Shown: in pieces, positions 33,120-41,800 of the stretch | How positions within the stretch are numbered: the first letter of the stretch is position 1 | Layout: every line of letters starts with the position of its first letter | Assembly: GCA_910578345.1 (NCBI GenBank) | Contig: CAJTRA010000005.1 | Location: 1-64,000 of the forward strand | Source of the DNA: an uncultured Lachnospiraceae bacterium | GTDB lineage: Bacteria; Bacillota; Clostridia; Lachnospirales; Lachnospiraceae | DNA length: 64,000 bases | Reading direction: 5' to 3' | Program-made: the position numbers and the translations under genes | Notes under the pieces: generated by a model | Told to the model about the DNA's origin: nothing | Seen by the model: the letters and a program-made list of their open reading frames with translations, nothing else | Databases searched by the model: none

Positions 33120-34694
33120 ATGAGTCAGCCGGAAGAATATGACGACCTTCAGAAAAGAGAAGAAATAGAACAGGAAAACCACTCGGACTGCGATTCTTAT
33201 AGTGAAGAACCTGTTCAGAATGAGGACTCCCAGGATGATTTGCAGAAAGAGGCGCAGGCTGGTAGTCCTTATGACATGAACCCTAATTATAATTCCCATG
33301 AAAACCAGTATGCACAGGGGAGCAGTCCTTATCAGAATCCCTATGAAAGCCAGCAGTCACAGGGGAGCAGTCCTTATCAGAATCCTTATGAAAGCCAGCA
33401 GTCACAGGGGAATAATCTTTACCAGAATACTTATGGGAATCAGCGGCTGCAGAGCGGTAACCCTTATCAGAATCCTTATGGGGAGCAGCAGATGCAGGGT
33501 GGTAACCCTTATCAGAATCCTTACGGAGAGCAGCAGATGCAGGGGAGTCGTCCCTGTCAGAGTCCTTACAGGAATCGGCAGACGCAAAATGGCAATGGGT
33601 ATAACAATAGCTATGGGAATCCTTATGGACAGGAAAGAGATCCCTATAATAACCCGTATGGAGGTCGGCAGGCACAGAATGGAAGCTTTCAGGGGCAGAA
33701 TCCATATGCACAGATGCCGGGAAATGGCGGCGGTCAATACAGTCCTTATGCGGAACCTGCTAAGAAGAGCAATACAAAACTGATCATTGGTATCGTTGCC
33801 GGTATTATTATATTATTTTTGGTTGCGGTTTTTGCATTGACGTACAAGGCGGTCACTTTGTTTACAGAAGAAAGAGAGAGGCTTCGCCGTAATAATTTTG
33901 AAGAGCATGAGTTTAACGACAATAGAGAGAAAAACAGAGAAGAGCGCAGAGTAGAAAATGAAATAGATCCCTATGATGATTTTGATTATGGATATGATTA
34001 TTATGATCAAGATGATTACTATAACGATTATTTTTATGATGACGATTACGATTATGATCATGACCAGTATTATACACTGCATGATGATATCAAAGAGGAT
34101 CTGTCATATGGGATAGAGTTTGATTATTACGAGTATGATACCGATCTTGAAGATGTAGCAATCGTAGTCAGTTATCCGGTGATCAAAGGAAATCAGGTGC
34201 CAAATCTGGAGCATTTGAATGAGTTAATACAATCAGAAGTGGATCTGTTTAAGGACTATTACGAGGAAGAATATGCGGACCTTATGGGGGAAGAGGGAAG
34301 TTATTTTTCAGCACTTTCTTCTGGTTATGTAACTTATATGGATGAAGAGAAACTGAGCATTGCCTTTTCAGAGTATATTTATACGAATGATTATAATTAC
34401 GCATATCTGTATAGTATCAATATTGATATGGAAAACGGTGTTGTCCTGGATAATGAGAATATTTTAGGAGTTGATGATGAGTTTTCGGTAGAGTTTCGAA
34501 GAAAGAGTGATATACAGAATGGTGAAATTTCCTATTTGACATCGATGACGGATCAGGAAATTACCGATTACTTTAATTCACCTGATATTATCGTGTTCTA
34601 TACGCCGCAGGGTATGGAAATTGGGTTTAATTATGAAGCTGGATGGGTTACGGTCACTTATGAGGAGTTTGAGCAGTATTTGAAAGTATTTTAA
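33120..34694 (+). CDS. Membrane protein with PYQNPY repeats, D/Y-rich segment and DUF3298-like domain
   Basis: 524 residues. Residues ~1-65 are acidic and polar. Residues 66-155 hold six 15-residue repeats of the type QGSSPYQNPYESQQS, and more PYG/NPY motifs follow to ~210. One membrane segment is at ~222-243 (KLIIGIVAGIIILFLVAVFALTY). Outside it, residues ~275-320 are almost only Asp and Tyr. The C-terminal ~200 residues (DLEDVAIVVSYPVIKG...LNELIQSEV...; IIVFYTPQGMEIGFNYEAGWVTVTYEEF) resemble the DUF3298/RsiV-type extracytoplasmic domain. Topology would be N-terminus in, domain out. Function unknown; similar domains occur in anti-sigma factor RsiV and in surface proteins. Confidence 0.75.
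   Translation: MSQPEEYDDLQKREEIEQENHSDCDSYSEEPVQNEDSQDDLQKEAQAGSPYDMNPNYNSHENQYAQGSSPYQNPYESQQSQGSSPYQNPYESQQSQGNNLYQNTYGNQRLQSGNPYQNPYGEQQMQGGNPYQNPYGEQQMQGSRPCQSPYRNRQTQNGNGYNNSYGNPYGQERDPYNNPYGGRQAQNGSFQGQNPYAQMPGNGGGQYSPYAEPAKKSNTKLIIGIVAGIIILFLVAVFALTYKAVTLFTEERERLRRNNFEEHEFNDNREKNREERRVENEIDPYDDFDYGYDYYDQDDYYNDYFYDDDYDYDHDQYYTLHDDIKEDLSYGIEFDYYEYDTDLEDVAIVVSYPVIKGNQVPNLEHLNELIQSEVDLFKDYYEEEYADLMGEEGSYFSALSSGYVTYMDEEKLSIAFSEYIYTNDYNYAYLYSINIDMENGVVLDNENILGVDDEFSVEFRRKSDIQNGEISYLTSMTDQEITDYFNSPDIIVFYTPQGMEIGFNYEAGWVTVTYEEFEQYLKVF
33315..33584 (+). repeat. Six tandem 45-bp repeats in coding sequence
   Basis: Units start with CAG at 33315, 33360, 33405, 33450, 33495 and 33540, each encoding Q-G-x-x-P-Y-Q-N-P-Y-x-x-Q-x-x. 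Units 1-2 and 4-5 are nearly identical in DNA; unit 6 is degenerate. Confidence 0.85.
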
Positions 34695-34707
34695 ATGACA
34701 GCCTATA

Positions 34708-34747
34708 AAATATACGAAATATCGTTTATATTTCGTATATTTTTTTG
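34708..34747 (+). terminator. Strong terminator
   Basis: AAATATACGAAATAT (34708-34722) pairs perfectly with ATATTTCGTATATTT (34728-34742), then more T. The stem is AT-rich and nearly symmetric, so it could work in both directions. Confidence 0.88.
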
Positions 34748-34768
34748 CGCAAAAATTGGCGAAAAGGG

Positions 34769-34796
34769 TTGAAAATAGTAAGAAAATTGATATAAT
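34769..34796 (+). promoter_or_regulatory. Promoter upstream of the coiled-coil gene
   Basis: TTGAAA (34769-34774), 16-bp spacer, TATAAT (34791-34796), with a leader of about 130 nt. Confidence 0.65.
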
Positions 34797-34932
34797 GAAG
34801 CAATAGATGGTTTCAGCTACAGATATTGTGGGGTGAAGCAGGGGATTGAGAATGTTTGTGTTTGATGGAGAAGGGGTTAATCCTGCTGTGAGCCAGGCGG
34901 GAGATTAGAGTGACGATGAAGGAGGTAACAGT

Positions 34933-35802
34933 ATGCTGGAACAAAGGGATTTGGATACATTAAAAAGTATACTGGAGTCGGTGATTGATGATCGATTCCA
35001 AGAGCTGAAAGAAACGCAGAATGCAATGGCAGGCGATATCAGTAGCCTGAAGGAAACGCAGAGTGTAATAATAGGCGAAATTGGCGGCCTGAAAGAAGCC
35101 CAGAGCGTGATGGCAGGCGACATCAGCGATCTGAAAGAAACGCAGAGCGTGATGGCAGGTGAGATTAGCGACCTGAGAGAAGCCCAGAACGCAATGGCAG
35201 GTGAGATTAGCGATCTGAGAGAAGCCCAGAATGCAATGGCAGGCGATATCAGTGATCTGAAGGAAACGCAGAGCGTGATGGCAGGCGAGATTAGCGACCT
35301 GAGAGAAACGCAGAACGCAATGGCAGGTGATATCAGCGATCTGAAGGAAACGCAGAGCGTGATGGCAGGCGATATCGGCAGCCTGAAGGAAACGCAGAGC
35401 GTAATAATAGGTGAAATTGACGGCCTGAAAGAAGCTCAACTCGTGATGGCAGGCGATATCAGCGATCTGAAAGAAGCTCAGAGCGCAATGGCAGGCGATA
35501 TCAGCGATCTGAAAGAAACACAGAGCGTAATGGTAGGTGAGATCAGCAGCCTGAAAGAAACACAGGCTGATATGGCTAATGATATCAGTGATTTAAAGAG
35601 CAACCAGGAATTTATGCTGGAGGAGATTGGGCGTACACAGAGCAGTCTGGAAAAGAAGATGGAAAAGGTTGAGCAGAAAATTGATGAGATAGACCGGTTT
35701 TATCGTATTAGGAAAATAGAAGACGGTAATACTGGAATGCTGATTCAGATGTATCAGAAGTTATCGGAACGGGTAGAAAAACTGGAAGTAAAGATGGCAT
35801 AA
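34933..35802 (+). CDS. Tandem-repeat coiled-coil protein, 289 aa
   Basis: GAAGGAGGTAACAGT precedes the ATG. Residues 25-220 are about fourteen copies, plus a degenerate fifteenth, of a 14-residue unit L-K-E-T-Q-S-V-M-A-G-D-I-S-D. Two heptads per unit place L and M at d and Q and I at a, giving an uninterrupted coiled coil of roughly 200 residues. The last ~70 residues form a more usual charged coiled coil (LEKKMEKVEQKIDEID ... YQKLSERVEKLEVKM). No signal peptide, membrane segment or Cys. A homo-oligomeric rod is likely; function unknown. It stands 24 bp upstream of recQ, probably on one transcript. Confidence 0.8.
   Translation: MLEQRDLDTLKSILESVIDDRFQELKETQNAMAGDISSLKETQSVIIGEIGGLKEAQSVMAGDISDLKETQSVMAGEISDLREAQNAMAGEISDLREAQNAMAGDISDLKETQSVMAGEISDLRETQNAMAGDISDLKETQSVMAGDIGSLKETQSVIIGEIDGLKEAQLVMAGDISDLKEAQSAMAGDISDLKETQSVMVGEISSLKETQADMANDISDLKSNQEFMLEEIGRTQSSLEKKMEKVEQKIDEIDRFYRIRKIEDGNTGMLIQMYQKLSERVEKLEVKMA
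35005..35634 (+). repeat. 42-bp coding minisatellite (about 15 units)
   Basis: Each unit is 42 bp. DNA identity between units is high (for example CTGAAGGAAACGCAGAGCGT recurs), and blocks such as units 1-2 and 9-10 look duplicated. Copy number should change easily by slippage or recombination without shifting frame. Confidence 0.88.
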
Positions 35803-35826
35803 ATATACAGTGTACAGGAGAACAAC

Positions 35827-38118
35827 ATGAATAAATATGATGTACTAAAGAAGTATTATGGCTATCAGGACTTTAGGGAAGGGCAGGAGGTATTGATTGA
35901 CAGCATTCTGCGAAGACAGGATGTATTGGGTATTATGCCGACTGGCGCTGGGAAATCAATCTGCTATCAGCTCCCGGCGCTTCTTCTGCCGGGTGTTACA
36001 CTGGTGATCTCTCCACTGATTTCTTTGATGAAAGATCAGGTACAGGCATTGAATCAGGCGGGGATTCATGCGGCATATATCAATAGCTCACTCAGTGAGG
36101 CGCAGATTTCCAAGGCGCTTCGTTTGGCAGCGTCAGGCCGGTATAAGATCATCTATGCAGCGCCGGAACGTCTGGAAACTTATGAATTTTTGCAGTTTGC
36201 GCAGCAAGCCAGGATATCCATGGTCACCGTGGACGAGGCACATTGTATTTCGCAGTGGGGACAGGACTTCCGCCCCAGTTATTTAAAGATTGTACAATTT
36301 ATAGGGAAGCTGAGGGAACGGCCGGTCATCAGTGCGTTTACTGCAACCGCAACAGAAAAGGTTAAGGAGGACATTATCTGTGTTCTGGGGCTTCAGACAC
36401 CAAGGGTACTTGTGACCGGATTTGACAGGAAGAATCTTTACTTTGCGGTAGAGACACCACGACATAAGGAGAAGTATGTCATGGACTATATACAAGAACA
36501 TGTGACAGAGAGTGGTATTATCTATTGTGCGACAAGGAAGAATGTGGATAAACTTTATGACAAACTATACCAGGAGGGAGTAGCAGCCGCCAAATACCAT
36601 GCGGGACTTTCTGGGGAAGAGAGGAAGCGGAATCAGGAGGATTTTATCTATGATAACAGACCAGTCATGATCGCTACCAATGCTTTTGGGATGGGGATTG
36701 ATAAATCTAATGTCCGTTATGTGATTCATTACAATATGCCGCAAAGCATGGAGAACTATTATCAGGAGGCAGGAAGAGCAGGGCGTGATGGTGAACGGTC
36801 GGAATGTATTTTGCTTTATTCTCCGCAGGATGTGATGATCAATCGCTTTCTGATAGAGAATAAGGAGCAGAACAGTGGATATACACAGGAAGAGAATGCA
36901 GCCGTGAGAGAGAAGGATGAAGAGCGTCTACGGGCGATGACCTATTATTGTATGACTACAGGGTGTCTTAGAGAATATATTCTTCGTTACTTTGATGAAA
37001 ACGGAGCAGAATATTGTGGTAATTGCTCAAACTGCAATAGTGAATTTGAAGAGGAGGATGTGACAGAGGCTGCGGAGAAGATTATTGCCTGCATCAGAGA
37101 AGTGCGGCAGCGGTATGGAATCAATGTGATTGCAGGTATGCTGGCAGGGGAGGATCGTGCGAAGCTTCGTGAATATGGCGTGATGATGTATTCATCCTAC
37201 GGCAGTTTGAAAGGGAAGAGCGAGACAGAGATCAAGCAGATTATCCGTCATCTTTTGACGGAGAGACTGCTGATAACGACAGAAGACAAATATGCCCTGC
37301 TTCAAGTGACCGATCTGGCGGATGAGATCACGGATGGCACGAGGCGTGTTATTTTGAAACAGGTGAAAAGGACAGTGGAAAAGAAAGAAACGTATGACAA
37401 CAGACAGAAAGGAAATTCTTCCAAAGCACGTAAATCTGATATTTTGAATTCGAGAGGTTTGGAATTGTTTGAACAGCTTCGGCAGCTCAGAACAAAAATC
37501 GCAGGAGAAGAAGGCCTGCCACCCTATCTTATCTTTTCGGATAAGACACTCGTTGATATGTGCATCAAAGTGCCGGTATCGAAGGAGGAAATGTTAAGAG
37601 TCAGTGGAGTAGGCGAGAACAAGTATAAGCAGTACGGAGAACGTTTTATGGGAGTGATCATGGAGTATACGGGCGGTATTCATGAGAAATTCTTCTTCGG
37701 AGAGATGATTGATTTTGGAGAGGACACAACGGTGGAAAGGATGGTAAACGGGAAAAGGAAACGTGCTTCTGGTGTGAAAAGGAGTGAGTTTTTACTTACG
37801 GAGGAGCAGGCGGAACGGTTTCCCTATGCAGACAGATATCTGCTTACAGAACTTGCAGAGAAATTGAATGAACTGCGGGACGCCGAACATGTCAAGAAAA
37901 TCTCCGGCGCGGAGATCTTTCGGAGACTACGGGATGAAGAGTGTGTTTCGGAGTTGTTTCAAGATGGAATGTGGAAGAAAGTAATCTCGGAGAAGGGCCT
38001 GGAGAATGGATTTTTTATGGATCTGAGGATAAGTAAGAAGGGAACAGAGTACGAAGATCTATACTGTGATAGGAAAGCGCAGAAAAAAATCCTTAACATG
38101 GTATGCAGAGACTTATGA
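35827..38118 (+). CDS. recQ: ATP-dependent DNA helicase RecQ
   Basis: 763 residues. Walker A TGAGKS at 39-44, DEAH box at 136-139 (TVDEAHCISQWGQDF), motif VI QEAGRAGRDG, then a zinc-binding segment with CLREYIL...YCGNCSNC, a winged-helix RQC part and an HRDC domain near residues 545-620 (ELFEQLRQLRTKIAGEEGLPPYLIFSDKTL...). About 140 further residues are beyond the ~600-residue standard and not recognised. Overlaps the convergent eutH end by 6 bp. Confidence 0.95.
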   Translation: MNKYDVLKKYYGYQDFREGQEVLIDSILRRQDVLGIMPTGAGKSICYQLPALLLPGVTLVISPLISLMKDQVQALNQAGIHAAYINSSLSEAQISKALRLAASGRYKIIYAAPERLETYEFLQFAQQARISMVTVDEAHCISQWGQDFRPSYLKIVQFIGKLRERPVISAFTATATEKVKEDIICVLGLQTPRVLVTGFDRKNLYFAVETPRHKEKYVMDYIQEHVTESGIIYCATRKNVDKLYDKLYQEGVAAAKYHAGLSGEERKRNQEDFIYDNRPVMIATNAFGMGIDKSNVRYVIHYNMPQSMENYYQEAGRAGRDGERSECILLYSPQDVMINRFLIENKEQNSGYTQEENAAVREKDEERLRAMTYYCMTTGCLREYILRYFDENGAEYCGNCSNCNSEFEEEDVTEAAEKIIACIREVRQRYGINVIAGMLAGEDRAKLREYGVMMYSSYGSLKGKSETEIKQIIRHLLTERLLITTEDKYALLQVTDLADEITDGTRRVILKQVKRTVEKKETYDNRQKGNSSKARKSDILNSRGLELFEQLRQLRTKIAGEEGLPPYLIFSDKTLVDMCIKVPVSKEEMLRVSGVGENKYKQYGERFMGVIMEYTGGIHEKFFFGEMIDFGEDTTVERMVNGKRKRASGVKRSEFLLTEEQAERFPYADRYLLTELAEKLNELRDAEHVKKISGAEIFRRLRDEECVSELFQDGMWKKVISEKGLENGFFMDLRISKKGTEYEDLYCDRKAQKKILNMVCRDL

Positions 38119-39186
38119 AGGACTGGTTTTTTCAGGGAGATATAACGCCAGAATGACTGCACAGAGCGCGCCGCAGAATTTTCCACAGATCAGCGCGGGG
38201 AGCAGACCAGGTTCCGTACTGATGGTAAAGCCTAAATGAGCCGCAAGCAGACTCGTGCCGCTTACCAGGAATGCCCCGGCGGCTGTCTTGCCTCTTGCAT
38301 CCATATCCTGATACAGGGAGAAGACGGGAACAGCACTGACCAGTCCCAAAAGCATACCCGTCAGACTTTGGGGACTGATCGATAATTTGGCGCCCAGGCG
38401 GGTAAAAGGTTTGTTCAGGAGCCGACGCAGGAATTCTGCGGCGGGGAGGCTGCCCAGCAGGACGACACCGATCGAGGAAACTATTTTCATGGCATCTTCT
38501 ATTGGCGTCATTCCAGGGAGAATCTGCCATCCGCAAAGTGATCTGACGGCGGCGAGAATAAGGCCTATGGTAATCAGTACCCGTATGCCGGCAGCCAGAA
38601 CACAGAAGCCTTTCACCATTTGGTCCGGTTTTTTCCATAATCCTGTCAACAGCAATAATGCTGCCACGAATACAGGCAGATTCTGATGAACACATTCAGA
38701 CAGGGATAATCCTGAGAGAAGTCCTCCAGTAAGCAGTCCGACCGGCATTGCGGCTAATCCAAGTATAATTCCTCTGGCAAAGAATTTCCGGTCTTCCTGC
38801 GGGATGATTCCCATACCGACAGGAATCGTAAATACCAGAGTACAGCCAAAAACTGCTGACACTACAATGCCGGCATAGTCGCCGATCTTGCTGTCAACAG
38901 CCAGCGCCTTTGCCAGCTGATAGCCGCCCATATCGATCGCAAGGATACTGCCAAACATGGCAGGATCTACGCCGATCGCCTGATAAAGAGGAACGATGAT
39001 CCGGCCTAAGACGTTGGCCAGGACCGGAGCCAGGCAGATCATCCCAACCATGGAAAGTGCCGTGGGACCCAGGAGGCGAAAACCTTCTTCAAATCTATTT
39101 CCGTAACCGAATTTGTTACCGAGCAGACAGTCAATACCGCCGAGGATAACTCCTGCGGACATTATTATCATAAGAATCTGATTCAT
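38113..39186 (-). CDS. eutH: Ethanolamine permease EutH-like membrane protein
   Basis: 357 residues, about ten membrane segments. The N-terminus (MNQILMIIMSAGVILGGIDCLLGNKFGYGNRFEEGF) and AIDMGGYQLAKALA match EutH, which admits ethanolamine at low concentration. No other eut genes are in the window, so it is an orphan and its substrate is uncertain. A cyclophilin lipoprotein gene lies 46 bp upstream on the same strand. Confidence 0.88.
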   Translation of the reverse strand: MNQILMIIMSAGVILGGIDCLLGNKFGYGNRFEEGFRLLGPTALSMVGMICLAPVLANVLGRIIVPLYQAIGVDPAMFGSILAIDMGGYQLAKALAVDSKIGDYAGIVVSAVFGCTLVFTIPVGMGIIPQEDRKFFARGIILGLAAMPVGLLTGGLLSGLSLSECVHQNLPVFVAALLLLTGLWKKPDQMVKGFCVLAAGIRVLITIGLILAAVRSLCGWQILPGMTPIEDAMKIVSSIGVVLLGSLPAAEFLRRLLNKPFTRLGAKLSISPQSLTGMLLGLVSAVPVFSLYQDMDARGKTAAGAFLVSGTSLLAAHLGFTISTEPGLLPALICGKFCGALCAVILALYLPEKTSPS

Positions 39187-39232
39187 TTTGTGTTATCCTT
39201 CTGTATTTGTACAGTAATCTAAAGTCTGTTCT

Positions 39233-39874
39233 TTAGTCGATCACTTTGATAGATGTAATAACGGGCTGTGCGTCTGCTTGTACGGTTCCGTTGTCGTCCA
39301 GCACGGGTACGTTTTCGCAGATCTGATCCACGATTTCCATGCCTTCTGTCACATGGCCGAATGCGGCATAGTTTCCGTCCAGAAACTGGCTGTCCTGGTG
39401 TACGATGAAAAATTGAGAAGATGCGCTGTCAGGCGCCTGAGATCTGGCCATCGAGATGACGCCCCGTACATGCGAAATATCATTCTCGATCCCATTGGCT
39501 GAAAACTCTCCTTTGATTGTTTGATCGGAGCCGCCCATTCCGTTGCCGAGCGGGTCTCCTCCCTGAATCATAAAACCGCTGATGATACGGTGGAAGGTTA
39601 AATCGTCGTAGAAACCATCTTCTGCAAGCTGAATGAAATTAGTTACACTGATCGGCGCCGTATCAGCATCCAGCTCCAGTGAGATGGTACCGTATTCTTT
39701 TATTTCAATTTCTACATGGTGCAGACCCGTAAGGGATTCGTCTTCGTTTTCTGAAGTTGTTTCTTTTTCCGGTTCCGGTGGTGTAACAGGTTCTTCTTTC
39801 GTGCCGCATCCTGTAAGGACAATGATGGAAAAAAGGATGCATAAGAAACGTGAGAATGATTTGTTCATGATCAT
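39233..39874 (-). CDS. Cyclophilin-type peptidyl-prolyl isomerase lipoprotein
   Basis: 213 residues. The signal peptide ends in LTGC, so it is lipid-anchored near residue 23, followed by a Glu/Pro linker. The cyclophilin domain (~residues 55-210) has FHRIISGFMIQGGDPLGNGMGGSDQTI and SQFFIVHQDSQFLDGNYAAFGHVTEGMEIVD. It folds proteins outside the membrane. AAAGGAATTTAT precedes the ATG; a second ATG two codons on is possible. Confidence 0.93.
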   Translation of the reverse strand: MIMNKSFSRFLCILFSIIVLTGCGTKEEPVTPPEPEKETTSENEDESLTGLHHVEIEIKEYGTISLELDADTAPISVTNFIQLAEDGFYDDLTFHRIISGFMIQGGDPLGNGMGGSDQTIKGEFSANGIENDISHVRGVISMARSQAPDSASSQFFIVHQDSQFLDGNYAAFGHVTEGMEIVDQICENVPVLDDNGTVQADAQPVITSIKVID

Positions 39875-39976
39875 ATAAATTCCTTTCTATCAATCTGTGA
39901 ATTTGCAGTCATTATAGTCATAGGGCGTCAATTTATATTTCCGCTTTTGGCTCATTTGACTCTGGAACTTATCTTA

Positions 39977-40008
39977 TCATAAGCAGGACTGGATTACAAT
40001 TTTGTTTT
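39977..40008 (+). repeat. Copy A of a 32-bp element shared by two upstream regions
   Basis: Shares 26 of 32 bases with 41643-41674. Core GCAGGACTGGATTACAATTT, 148 bp before the 362-aa gene. The rest of 39875-40155 has no gene. Confidence 0.5.
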
Positions 40009-40155
40009 TTTAGGCAGTATGATACAAGATATGCCCTTTTGATGACAAAAGAGTATTCGAAAGTAGTATGTTTACCGATATTTTTATCAGAAATAGGAAA
40101 CAACTGTACTTTTGGTTTATAAGCATACTGAGTAAAAGAAAGGGACAGGTATTTT

Positions 40156-41244
40156 ATGGTTATATCGGAAAACAATGCAAGAATTGTCGCAGATCACCAG
40201 CAGGAGATTCTTTTTAAGACATATTCCTATCAGAATGGTAAAGGACAGGAGACAGTATATTACAGGAAGGATTGTGTGGAGATCTCCATGGATGCCTGTA
40301 AGATACCAGTTGATGCGGATAACTATGAAGAAGTGAGGAAGATGCTGAAATCGCAGAACAGTGGGAAGATCGCACCGCTTGAGAATCGGATGTTTTATGA
40401 GACTTATGAAGTGATGAAAGACTATTATGCCGGAAAACTGGACCGTGATGAAGTGAAAGATATTTTCAAGGAATATTTCTATCATTACATGGGGAAAGGT
40501 ACGAGTCTTGCAGGCACAGAAGGAGACGGTGGTGCGCAGAAGGCAGTCATGTACACAAATTATAAGACGCAGATGGCCACAAGGTATCTGGCGGGGCTTT
40601 ATGAGCATTTCAGCAGGGCCAATACGAGGAACGCGTGTGTACAGAACAGTGAAGAAGGAAAAGCCCTGATGGAAGATCATGGGATGAGCTGGAACGGAAC
40701 CTGTTATTATAATGCGGATTGGTATTATGCGTGTGAAGAGATGCAGGAGTTGTTCCGACAGACGGCAGATGAACTTGCCGATGAATACGGTGCGGACCAT
40801 GTGGATTTCAAATATGTGGAAGAGAATACGAGATTTACGCTGGACGGCGGGATTACCTATAATGGTGTGTGGGATGCGGTAAAGTGGCAGATCAGTCATG
40901 CCGGACCGGTCAACGGCCGGTTCCAGGATCAGAATATGGCGCCGCCCAGAGGGTTTGTGTATTGTAGTTCTGATTATACATGGAATGGCAAAGGTGATCT
41001 GGAGGGTGTGAAAGAGGCGATCAAAAATAGAAGGAAAGGATATTCTTCGCAGACACTTCTCCTGGCAGCCGGTTATTTTACGCAGCCTGGGCGGAGTCTT
41101 CTGTTTGATGCGAAAAATTATAGCAGCTTGAGTGAATGGAGAGAAGGAGATTTGGAATCGGATGCGTTTTCCTTTTTGAAAAATTTTGACATTCATTGGC
41201 AGGTAAAGGGAAATCGCTGGGAGTGTCTGTTCTTTGGACAGTGA
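40156..41244 (+). CDS. Hypothetical protein, 362 aa
   Basis: Not recognised. Soluble, with no signal peptide or membrane segment. Tyr- and Asp/Glu-rich; motifs include RMFYETYEVMKDYYAGKLDRDEVKDIFKEYFYHYM (residues ~79-113), NGTCYYNADWYYACEEMQELF (~180) and a C-terminal region with PPRGFVYCSSDYTWNGKGDLEGVKEAI. Five Cys are present, one pair-like in the middle. AAAGGGACAGG precedes the ATG. Alone between divergent genes and a terminator. It begins 148 bp after a 32-bp element also found upstream of the sigma-factor gene. Confidence 0.7.
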   Translation: MVISENNARIVADHQQEILFKTYSYQNGKGQETVYYRKDCVEISMDACKIPVDADNYEEVRKMLKSQNSGKIAPLENRMFYETYEVMKDYYAGKLDRDEVKDIFKEYFYHYMGKGTSLAGTEGDGGAQKAVMYTNYKTQMATRYLAGLYEHFSRANTRNACVQNSEEGKALMEDHGMSWNGTCYYNADWYYACEEMQELFRQTADELADEYGADHVDFKYVEENTRFTLDGGITYNGVWDAVKWQISHAGPVNGRFQDQNMAPPRGFVYCSSDYTWNGKGDLEGVKEAIKNRRKGYSSQTLLLAAGYFTQPGRSLLFDAKNYSSLSEWREGDLESDAFSFLKNFDIHWQVKGNRWECLFFGQ

Positions 41245-41334
41245 ACTGACAGCGCTGATTTCGTATTCCGGTCAGAAGAGAATTTTTGCTGCAGAAATTG
41301 CGGGAAATGGGATACCGGGATAATTTCTTTTTCT

Positions 41335-41376
41335 AAGGGAACCACGGAGAAGTATGCCACGTGGTTCCCTTATTGT
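41335..41376 (+). terminator. Terminator after the 362-aa gene
   Basis: AAGGGAACCACG (41335-41346) pairs with CGTGGTTCCCTT (41360-41371), followed by ATTGTCTT. The remaining gap to 41800 holds an inverted repeat and the second 32-bp element, with no gene I can support. Confidence 0.75.
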
Positions 41377-41537
41377 CTTAGTACTTCAATGGGAATCTGT
41401 CTCAAAGAAGGATGCTTCTTTTTGTAATGCAATTGTGAAATTCTTGAGTAATTTTCACATGGTTTTCTTTGTTCTTCCGCATTTTTAATCAAAAAGGAAA
41501 AATATAGAAAAATATTTGCAGAAAATATGATAAAAGA

Positions 41538-41578
41538 TATACTCCCATCTTTTCTCAACTGTCAAAAATGGGAGTATA
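41538..41578. repeat. Inverted repeat with 11-bp perfect arms
   Basis: TATACTCCCAT (41538-41548) and ATGGGAGTATA (41568-41578), 19-nt loop, no T-run on either side. Could be a regulatory hairpin or the binding site of a dimeric regulator. Confidence 0.6.
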
Positions 41579-41642
41579 CTATCAAATCACAGCAGCTTCA
41601 AGCTTTTCTATCTTTTTGCAGAATGACAACAATACGATTTTA

Positions 41643-41674
41643 TCACAGGCAGGACGGGACTACAATCTTGTTGT
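41643..41674 (+). repeat. Copy B of the shared 32-bp element
   Basis: 26 of 32 bases match copy A at 39977-40008. Core GCAGGACGGGACTACAATCT, 127 bp before the sigma-factor gene. Confidence 0.5.
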
Positions 41675-41800
41675 TACCATCGAACCGACATCACTATCTT
41701 TATACTGTCCGGCAACGTTATAATAAAGTGAGCAGCTTTTTTGCATAAAGAGATGCAAAGGTTTCAGCACGTAGGAAGATAAAGTAAGGAGATAACTTCG

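Noticed and set aside
33298..33783. Alternative-frame protein (161 residues) over the repeat region
   Set aside because: A by-product of the 45-bp tandem repeats; the other frame has a membrane segment, a conserved domain and the ribosome site.
34960..35439. Minus-strand 159-residue frame over the minisatellite
   Set aside because: Repeat-induced open frame opposite the coiled-coil gene; no start site and cysteine/histidine-rich low complexity.
35005..35634. CRISPR-like array
   Set aside because: Units are contiguous 42-bp coding repeats without spacers and stay in frame; no cas genes nearby.
41370..41558. Minus-strand 62-residue frame in the 556-bp gap
   Set aside because: No motif or ribosome site; it spans a terminator and part of an inverted repeat.
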